From Dipteris shenzhenensis (lineage: Eukaryota; Polypodiophyta; Polypodiopsida; Gleicheniales), in assembly GCA_047967505.1 (NCBI GenBank), contig CM106539.1: DNA of 64,000 nt; one strand, given 5' to 3'. The position numbers were made by a program, and so were the translations under genes. Positions 56,641-64,000 of this stretch are shown here, one piece after another (the stretch's first letter is position 1; each line of letters starts with the position of its first letter). The notes under the pieces are model-generated. The model was not told where the DNA came from and did no database searches. It worked only from the letters and a program-made list of their open reading frames with translations.

Positions 56641-57971
56641 ATCAATTGGAGGAGGATGCTTCCTTCCCAGACAACCAGGACCAGGATATCCATCCAGTAC
56701 CACCACCAACAGCAGACCGAACTCCCCCAACAGTGCTTGGGAGGATTCAAGACAAAGAAGATGAAGAAGAGCCTGCAGAACCACAACGGAAATGGCCATT
56801 CCCGAAGTGGGTAAAGTAGCTTTTGGATGGCAGAGAACCTCTAGCCATTGAGGAGGAACCATCCGAACACCGCCGGTCCAAGAGATTAGAGGAGCAAAGA
56901 AGGGCACAGGAACACTTGGTCAACTACGCGTTGATGACAGAGGTGATCCGTGCTGAAGAACCCAAGTGTCTTGAAGAGGCACAGGGTGATGATAGGTGGA
57001 TGGAGGCTATGCAGTGGGTGTACAAGACCAAGTACAAGTCCGACGGCACATTGGATAAGTACAAGGCACGGCTCGCTCGACTAACCACAATTCGCAGTGT
57101 TTTGGCTTTAGCTGCCCAGGGAAGTTGGCCCGTGTTTCATATGGATGTAAAATCTGCCTTTCTGAATGGAGATCTCAAGGAGGAGGTATACGTGGAACAA
57201 CCACCAGGTTTTGAGATCCCTGGTTCAGAAGGTAAAGTCTGCAAACTGAAGAAGGCACTTAACGAGTTGAAGCTCTCAAACGAGGATTCATCACCACCGG
57301 TGGATGAAGCGAAGTACAGAAGACTTGTGGGCAGTTTGATTTACCTATGCAACATGCGGCCAGACATCAGCTTTGCGACTAGTGTATTAAGCAGGTTTTC
57401 CAATAAGCCCCGGGAGAACCATTGGAGGGCAAGGATGCGGGTGCTGAAATACATTAAAGGCACACTTGATTACGGCATCACCTATACCAAGGGCAACATC
57501 TTGACCAGATTTTGTGACTCAGATTGGGCAGGAGACGTGGACAGCAGGAGATCAATGATAGGTTATTGTTTCTCACTTGGATCTAGAGTTGTGTCAGGGG
57601 TCAGCAAGAAGCAACCCACAATTGCTCTTTCTTCTACTGAGGCCGAGTACAAATCAGCATGCTTTGCTTCTTGCGAAGTAGTGTGGTTGAGGAGGATTTT
57701 AGGGGACATGGGTGCAGTGCAGAACAAGCCTACACAGTTATCATGTGACAATCAGAGTTGCATGGTGATTGCAAAGAACCCTGTGTTCCACGCTTGCACA
57801 AAACACATCGAGATTCAATATCACTTTGTATGCGAGCTCATCATGGATGGAGAGGTCAACTTGGTGTATTGTCCGACTATAGAGAATGCTGCAGACATCT
57901 TCACAAAGGCTCTTGGAAGAGACTTCCTGGAGAGGCATCTTCATCGACTTGGCATTGGGCCGAAAAAGTAA
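56641..57971 (+). pseudogene. Copia E reverse transcriptase and RNase H with in-frame deletions
   Basis: After TAG 56817 the frame is open for 382 codons to 57971. RT pieces are joined with conserved parts missing: RWMEAMQ is followed at once by WVYKTKYKSDG; KARLA is followed by RLTTIRSVLALAAQ; KKALNELK is followed by LSNEDSSPPVDEAKYRRLVG. The last gap removes the palm with YVDD. RNase H is complete in outline: FCDSDWAGDVDSRRSM, ALSSTEAEYKSACFA, LSCDNQSCMVIAKNP, ADIFTKALGRDF. RT activity is impossible, RNase H perhaps preserved. Confidence 0.92.
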
Positions 57972-58000
57972 GTTCACTTGCGGGTGGACATTGAGGGGGG

Positions 58001-58747
58001 TGTTAGATATCAATGCTCCACTCTCGTGTAACTACGTGGGAACCAGCTAACTCTACTTGTAAGCCCCCCATATGAGGAGAAGGCATTTGAGTAGCTCGGT
58101 TATCCAGTAGGTCCTGGTTTGGACACCAGATGGGGGCCATGTGTGGCTTGATGGTTGGACAGCTTCAGATAGACTTGGTACACTGCCAACTAGGCTACAT
58201 GCAAGTGCGGGAAGGCATCCCATGATTGACTGCATTGAGGGTAGACGAAGCATTTCTCGGGGCAGCCCACTCTTGAGTTGCGCGGCCCATTTGGAGCCCC
58301 AGATGATCCCAGATGGGGTTGTGGGCCGAACGGAGACCATAGGTTAGTTGCTCTATTTTGCGCACCGGTTCTATCGTGTGGTCGGTGGCCTATTTTGGGA
58401 CAGACCCCCAGTCGACCGTTTTGGGCGGACTGGGTCGGTCATCATATTGGGTCTAACTGACTACGACTAGTGGCTATATAAGAGCGAGCTCGTGAAGCCC
58501 ATTTCATCACTGGCTATAGCAACCCTGATTCCTTAGCATCCAGCCTCCGTCTTCTATTGTTTCCAGCTTGCCATCGAAGCTTGCCATCGAAGCTTCTTTC
58601 ACAAGAGCGCACGGTTGGGAGGCAGCACCATCTATTGTATCAGTTCTATAGTAATCAAATTTTTTATTCTTCATACTATCTGGTTTTCTCTCTTGTGTAC
58701 GAGATCCTATTATCTGTTGAGCATAGACGTTGTATTATTTTCTTACA
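58001..58747 (+). repeat. 3' LTR of copia E
   Basis: 747 bp starting TGTTAGATATC and ending TTTTCTTACA. TATA box CTATATAAGAG at about 58475-58485. It is richer in GC than its surroundings. A short direct duplication, CTTGCCATCGAAG, occurs at about 58567-58592. Confidence 0.85.
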
Positions 58748-59778
58748 ATTGTGACAGGAAGAAGCAAGGATAGGTTCATCAGAAAATGAAAACAAGACTT
58801 ATTTGCAGAGTTCGACATGAAAGATCTTGGACTTATGCACTATTGTCTTGGAATTGAGTTCTGGAGAGATTCAAATAGCACATTCATGAGTCAACTCAAG
58901 TATGTTGATAGTCTCCTGAAGAAGTTTCATATGGCAGATTGCAAGATTGCAGCCACTCCCATGGAACAGAGTTTGAAACTTACTAAAGATTCAGAAAAGC
59001 CTACAGTCAATGACAGATACTACAGGCAGCTCATTAGATCTCTTATATATCTGACAATCACACGGCCAGATATTTGTTATGCAGTAAGCTCACTAGCACA
59101 GTTTATGGCAAATCCAAAAACGTCTCACTAGAATGCAGCCAAAAGGTCTTGAGATACATAAGAGGTACAAGATAGTTTGGGATAGAATACAGAGGAAGTC
59201 ATCCACGGTTGCATGGATACTATGACAATGACTATGCCGGAGATCATGAGACTAGGAGATCGACACAGGGATATGCATTTTTCCTTGGTCAAGATGCTAT
59301 ATCATGGTTGTCAAACAAATAGCCAACTGTTTCTTTGTCTTCGATTGAAGCAGAATATAGAGCACTCACTACAGGTGCATGTGAGGCTATATGGCTCAGA
59401 AGACTATTGTCAGAAATAGATTACTTTGATGAGTCAAAGCCAACAACAATATACTGTGATAATCAATCGGCTCAAGCATTGGCCAAAAATCCAGTATATC
59501 ACTCCAGAACAAAGCACATTGATGTCAGAGAGCACTTCATCAGAGAAAGAGCGTTACTTGGTGACATCACACTGCAGCATTGCAAATAATGTTGTAGACA
59601 TCTTTACCAAACCACTCGGTAAAGAGCTATTCAAGAAACACCGACTAGCTCTTGGTTTGATGCAGAGGAAGGACATTCCCAGTAAAGGGGTGTGATGGAA
59701 TGTAAAGCTCAGTCCTTCTTCAATTCCCCAGAATCATCATCTTGAGGGAAGGCCTACTTCATGATGTTGATCTTGAGG
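58748..59778 (+). pseudogene. Copia D reverse transcriptase end and RNase H
   Basis: It resumes D after E: MKDLGLMHYCLGIEFWRD and FHMADCKIAATPMEQSLKL, then YLTITRPDICYAVSSLAQFM. After a frameshift near 59130, RNase H follows: DNDYAGDHETRRSTQGYA in outline, SLSSIEAEYRALTTGACEA, IYCDNQSAQALAKNPVY. After a last frameshift it reads VVDIFTKPLGKELFKKH, ending near 59695. A purine tract (TTGAGGGAAGG) at about 59768-59778 would be the PPT. Confidence 0.9.
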
Positions 59779-60045
59779 GAAGGTGTTGAGAGTTCACGCT
59801 CAACATCATGTGATCATGTGCGCATAGCACCATCACATGATCATATGTGCATAGCACTAACCTTATAGAGTGCTATAAAGGAAAGGGTTAGATCCCTTAA
59901 CCCTAACCCTGAATGGGTTTGTATATATTCTATTTTTTCAACTAAATCTAGTGTACAGTTAGTCATTTGTGGTGTGCCCTCTAGCTATGCCCTCTCTCCT
60001 CATCTCCACTCTTCTCCTCTCCCCTCTTCATATTTTGTCAAGATC
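59779..60045 (+). repeat. Probable 3' LTR of copia D (truncated?)
   Basis: It starts TGTTGAGAGTTC directly after a PPT-like GAGGGAAGG. No 5' counterpart was found, so this rests on position only. LINE sequence begins near 60045, which suggests LINE truncation or insertion at this point. Confidence 0.45.
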
Positions 60046-62255
60046 TACAAGTCTGGATGGGTTTACGGTGGAATTCTACCATGCCTTTTGGGATCTGATT
60101 AAGTTAGAATTAGTTAATATGGTTAATGCAGCTTTAGCTCATGGATGCTTATCTGCTGATGTAAATGTTGGCCTCATGAACTATTTCCTAAAAAAGAAAG
60201 AATCGGCTAAGATTGGGAGATTGGTTCCCTATTATGCTGCTGAATACATCGTATAAAATTATTGCTAAGCCTCTTTCCCTTCGTATACAAAGGATTTGCA
60301 TGCAATTGGTTGATAGGGAGCAAAATGGTTTTATCAAAGGGAGAGCCATCTTTGAAAATATTTGAATGTATCTTTGATTCTAGATTATGTATGTTCCTCT
60401 TCTTTGGCTTGGATTCAGATAAAGCCTATGACCCTATCCAGTGGGACTTTACTGATGCTGTCTTGGTTCATATGGGCTTTGGATGGGTTTTTCCTAATTT
60501 GGCAATGCCTGAGCTATTTTATGTCTTTATGGGGGAGTGGTTGGTTCTTTTGATCTTCAGAGAGCTATTAGGAAAGGCCCTTATTGTTTGCTCTGTGCAC
60601 GGTTCCTTTGATGGGCCTTTTGAAGGATGGTATGCAAAAGGGTTTGTTTAGAGGGGTAATCCTCCCTTTAGGGAATCATATGCTATATTAGTTGTTTGCA
60701 TATGACATAGTGATAATAGTGCAAGAAAATTGTTAGAATGTGGCCTTCCTATGTGAGGTGGTGGATAATTTTTGTGTGGTCTCGGGCTCTGTTTATAGTT
60801 ATAATAAGTCATTTGGATTAAGGACTTGTTTGGATGCTGACTGAATTGATGGTATACCAAGTTAGATGGCTGCAACAATCAGGTGAGATTATCCAGTATT
60901 TGGGGGGGCCTTTGGGTTCAAGGCTCAACTTGAGGCAAAGATTTTCCTAGTTCAGGGATAAAGTAGTTGAGAAGATGAGGGCATGCTCTAAGTCTTGGGT
61001 GGAATGCCAACCTATTGGTCAGTGCTTTTAGCTACTGCCACTTATGTGGCTTCAGTGTGGCATTTTAAAATAGTTCATTGGCAGGAGATAGAGGATTTTC
61101 AAAGTTTTTCTGTGGGTAGAAGAAGGAGGCTCTCGCAAGCTTCATCATATTCCTTGGGATTAGTTAAAGGCATCTAAGCTACAAGGTGGCCTTAGTCATG
61201 TTGGCCTCAAAAAATGTTCTCTCATGTGTAAATGGTTATCATGGTTATTAGAATGCGAAGCTCCTTGGGTTGAGGTGGCCACATGGTATGTGGAAAAGAG
61301 GTATTCGTAAAAATATGGGTAGATGGGTGGGCCTTACTTGGCATGAGAAATTGATGTCCTGGTTCTTGCTTAAGATCAAAGGTTCGAACTTGGTCTTAGG
61401 TTTCGTTGATGCTTGGAAGCAATTAGGTGATATTGTGGTTTGGATGGGCCGACCGGGGTTATAAGGGAATGCGAGTCTGCTACAAAATATATGTTGGGGA
61501 TGGGCTCAGTTGGTTGGGGATAAACCAGTGGCTTTTCTTGACTCGAACAGGGTGAGATCCCTGCAAAGGAAGGGGGAACGTTGTTGGCTTGATCTTTGAG
61601 ATGTCAGGTCAGGTTTCTGGAAGCCTCTTGCCAAGGTTAAATAGTTTTTTAAGCTGACAAGTGATGAGGCCAACCTCCTTGCTAGGTTGGTGGGGAATGT
61701 GCCTGAGGAATGGCCATCTAACCCTTTCCCCTCCCCTGCTTGAATACATAATCAATGGGTTGTGGTAGAGGTTAATCTTTTGTCTACCATCAATTTATGT
61801 CTAATCAATGAGCTTTTGGGTACCCTGAATGGTGAATGGAATTTAAGAAGAAACCCAAAGTGGTGGGAGAGGAGGTGTAGGGAAATTTGGAGGGTTGGGA
61901 TGCTGTGAAAATCCGTTTCCTTCTTTGGAATATTCTGCATATGTGGCTCTCGGTGCGGGGTAGACTGACCCGTTGGATGAACATTTCTCTAGTTTGTGCT
62001 CTTTGTGATCATGCGGTTGAGCAAGTGAGGCACCTTTTTGGGGAAGGCCAGGCTATTAGGGAAGTGTGGTCGAGATTGCAAATGGAGATAAGGAATGTGA
62101 GTCTAAATTTCAGGTAAATTGGAAATCCGTGTTACTAGGGGAATCTTCTACTCTGATGGGTTGTTGACCATATTTGAGGGCCGCTATTTTGCTGTCGATT
62201 TGGTTTGATAGAAATCACCAAGTGTTTCATAATAACTTGGGCCTGGAGTGACGGT
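60045..62255 (+). pseudogene. 5'-truncated LINE reverse transcriptase with zf-RVT end
   Basis: Non-LTR RT on the plus strand in several frames. LDGFTVEFYHAFWDLIK (60050-60105), then GCLSADVNVGLM, then in the next frame TSYKIIAKPLSLRIQRI and QNGFIKGRAIFENI (60240-60362). LDSDKAYDPIQWDF (60408-60449) follows, and the catalytic block is LFAYDIVIIVQEN (60691-60730; FADD has become FAYD). Downstream are KLQGGLSHVGLKKCSLM (61165-61215) and the C-terminal zinc region SLVCALCDHAVEQVRHLFGE (61988-62047), whose last Cys is missing, then LSIWFDRNHQVFHNN. The APE endonuclease is absent. No poly(A) tail was seen. Confidence 0.9.
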
Positions 62256-62755
62256 GTAGAAACCCTCTTTAAGGGTGTTAACGGACTCCCACGCCCACCC
62301 ATACTACATTGAATGCATTTCGGGCACGGGTTGGACGTGGGCAGCTCGTCCATGGTCCATAGGCGGGGCCTGTGGTGCGCTAGTCTGTAAACACCCTAAG
62401 TCATTGCATTGGGTGCAAGAGAGGGAAAGAAGGGCATATGGAAACGAGGGAGTTCTAAGGATTCCGAAGTCACTCACATGGCCATTTGGGTCTGTATTTG
62501 GGAGGAGCTTTCTTTTTGGGTCTATCCGGTTCTTTCTTGTATAGGCCAAATCGTAATTTTCAAGTTCAAAGAGCTCGTTTGTGGGTGCTCAGAGCAAGCC
62601 TGGATTCTGATTGCACTCTATATGGGAGGGGGAGAACAGCATCGAGTGTTTGCTGAACATGATCTGGGCAGAATCGTAAACAAGCAGCAACATTTGAAAG
62701 CATTATATGTAATCATATCATGTGCTTTGTATGTGACGACGGTCCAGAGAACCTA
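62256..62755 (+). other. Intergenic region and likely promoter/5' UTR of the PPR gene
   Basis: About 500 bp between LINE remains and the PPR start. GC content rises around 62280-62400. An open frame, 62409-62756, is out of phase with the PPR gene and is not supported. An in-frame ATG at 62720 is an alternative PPR start. No clear TATA box was found. Confidence 0.4.
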
Positions 62756-64000
62756 ATGGGGACACAGGAGCTTTCTCAGAGGCTTTTAGGAAGTACTCCA
62801 CTCTTGTGCGACTACGCGCTCAAGAAGGTAAGCATCCTGCTCATTGGTTAAACCTTCTACTTGACCACGGCAGTTATTTTGTTCTAAACTGATGTTACTG
62901 AGTGTAGCTCTCTATTATCTGCCTGAAGTTTTACATATTGTGTTCATACAGAGAAAGCCAACGAACCTAGAAATCGTGCACAAAACTACAAAGGTATTCT
63001 TCAATATCGATGGTCTGTGGACGACTCCTAGGGTAGTGGCGAAGCTGGCCACTCAAGCGCAGGGATCAGCTCATTGTAAAAATGATTTACGTGTACAATA
63101 CTGTGACAATCAAGGCACGCTGAGTACGGACCACATCAGGTGTTTTTTAGATTGTGAGGTTTGGTTTCTTTGAATTGGCACATTTCTCCATGTAACATTT
63201 ATCAACTTGAGTATGTTGCTTCTTTGTGTCTCTGTAATGTAGATTGAAAGACGATGGCAGGTCGCTCGATTCCCCCCTCTCCTTGAGAGCTTCCACAGAA
63301 TTCTTCGATGAGGGACGTGGACAACAAGATACATCCATCAGCGTGCTTTCTGGGCTTTTGCGTAAATGCCTTGACAAGAAGGATCTGGTAGCAGGAAAAG
63401 ATATATATTCCGTCATTGTGCAAAGAGGACTGGAGTCGGACACTGTTTTGGGGAGCCACTTGATTCGCATGTTTGCTTTCTTTGACTGTTTGTTTGAGGC
63501 AAACCAAGTATTTTCAAACCTTTCTAAGCCGAATGTATATTCATGGAGTGCAATCATCACTGCACATGCCAAGCTTGGACACAATGAACGAGCTCTAGAT
63601 TTGTATCAGCAAATGCAAATGTCAGGTGTTGAACCTGATGGGCATCTTTTTGTTGCAGTTCTGAAGGCATGTTCTACTAAAGCAACGTTGAACCAGGGCA
63701 AACAGATTCATCACGACGTTGTTAAAAGAGGGTTTGAATCGGATGCCTTCATTGGCAGCACCCTTATTGACATGTATGTGAAATGTAGGAGCCTTGAAGA
63801 TGCACGCTCTGTGTTTGACCTGTTGCCCAGACGGGACATTGTGATATGGAGTGCCTTGATTGCAGGTTATGTCCAGCATGCACATGGTGAGGAAGCTCTT
63901 GAACTTTTCTGGAAAATTCAAGAGGAGGGAATGGAGCCAGATCCGGTCACATTTGCATGCGTTATTCAAGCATGTTCAAGCGTAGCAGGCTTAGACCAGG
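62756..64000 (+). CDS. PLS-class pentatricopeptide repeat protein, 5' part, three exons (runs off the window)
   Basis: Exon 1 62756-62827 (MGTQELSQRLLGSTPLLCDY...), intron 62828-62951 (GTAAGC...ACAG), exon 2 62952-63139, intron 63140-63242 (GTGTTT...GTAG), exon 3 from 63243 to beyond 64000. All phases agree (72 and 188 nt, then one base completes the codon). Exon 3 holds consecutive PPR motifs of L, S and P type: SVLSGLLRKCLDKKDLVAGK, NVYSWSAIITAHAKLGHNER, then VLKACSTKATLNQGKQIH, IVIWSALIAGYVQHAHGEEA and PDPVTFACVIQACSS. Such proteins bind organelle RNA one base per repeat, typically for C-to-U editing if an E/DYW tail follows. The start at 62756 rather than 62720 is uncertain. No stops or frameshifts in the visible 339 codons: the only intact host gene here. 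Confidence 0.9.

Larger units (their letters stand above)
54364..58747 (+). mobile_element. Ty1/copia element E, inserted in D
   Basis: Plus strand: only the last 60 bases of the 5' LTR (54366-54425), PBS 54426-54437, Gag, protease, integrase, RT, RNase H, then a polypurine tract (TTGAGGGGGG, 57991-58000) and a 747-bp 3' LTR (58001-58747). Comparing LTR ends shows about 85% identity, so it is older than A1 and B. D sequence flanks it on both sides, but D lacks everything between Gag and the end of RT. Confidence 0.9.

Noticed and set aside
62409-62756. 115-codon ORF upstream of the PPR gene
   Set aside because: Out of phase with PPR exon 1, no recognised domain; it ends where the PPR start lies.
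63147-63584. 145-codon minus-strand ORF and its overlapping neighbours
   Set aside because: Antisense shadows of PPR exon 3.

Overview
The window is a land-plant nuclear sequence, AT-rich and dominated by transposable elements. The only convincing host gene is at the extreme right edge: the 5' part of a PLS-type pentatricopeptide repeat (PPR) gene with two short GT-AG introns. Its repeat style, together with an intron-bearing CACTA transposase and the mix of long decayed Ty1/copia, Ty3/gypsy, LINE, hAT and tyrosine-recombinase-like remnants, fits a large seed-free plant genome, most likely a fern. That placement is inference; nothing here is diagnostic on its own.

Layout. 0.9-4.2 kb: plus-strand Ty3/gypsy remnant (Gag, protease, RT, RNase H) ending against a minus-strand hAT transposase remnant (4.17-4.98 kb). 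5.1-6.3 kb: 3' end of another minus-strand gypsy element (RNase H, integrase tail, PPT, LTR). 7157-13033: a complete minus-strand copia element (A1) with 172-bp LTRs differing at one base, PBS, PPT and a perfect 5-bp target duplication, but broken ORFs. 14.7-18.3 kb: decayed minus-strand gypsy element with a long extension after the integrase. 18.3-30 kb: no recognisable protein; several tandem repeats, a spaced array of small palindromes, and about 5 kb of purine-biased sequence. 30.6-32.6 kb: minus-strand CACTA transposase gene whose exons still splice into recognised domains. 33.0-34.6 kb: 21-bp minisatellite in a roughly 245-bp higher-order repeat. 34.9-36.8 kb: an unrecognised ORF, then a minus-strand two-exon gene resembling Crypton/DUF3504 tyrosine recombinases. 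37.3-39 kb: simple and tandem repeats.

39.8-47.9 kb: a second, plus-strand copy of the A family (A2), hit by a small MITE-like element in its leader and by a related copia element (B, 42108-47300) in its gag-protease region; B carries 147-bp LTRs with two differences and a perfect CAAGG target duplication. 47.9-52.1 kb: decayed minus-strand copia (C). 53.6-59.8 kb: copia D with copia E inserted; one deletion probably removed the middle of D and most of E's 5' LTR. 60.0-62.3 kb: 5'-truncated plus-strand LINE. 62.76-64.0 kb: the PPR gene.

The main story is retrotransposon turnover: A1 and B look recently inserted by their LTRs yet are catalytically dead, implying mobilisation by other copies. 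Premature stops are strikingly often TAG at probable CAG codons, a pattern expected from deamination of methylated CHG sites. The Crypton-like gene is the least expected item.
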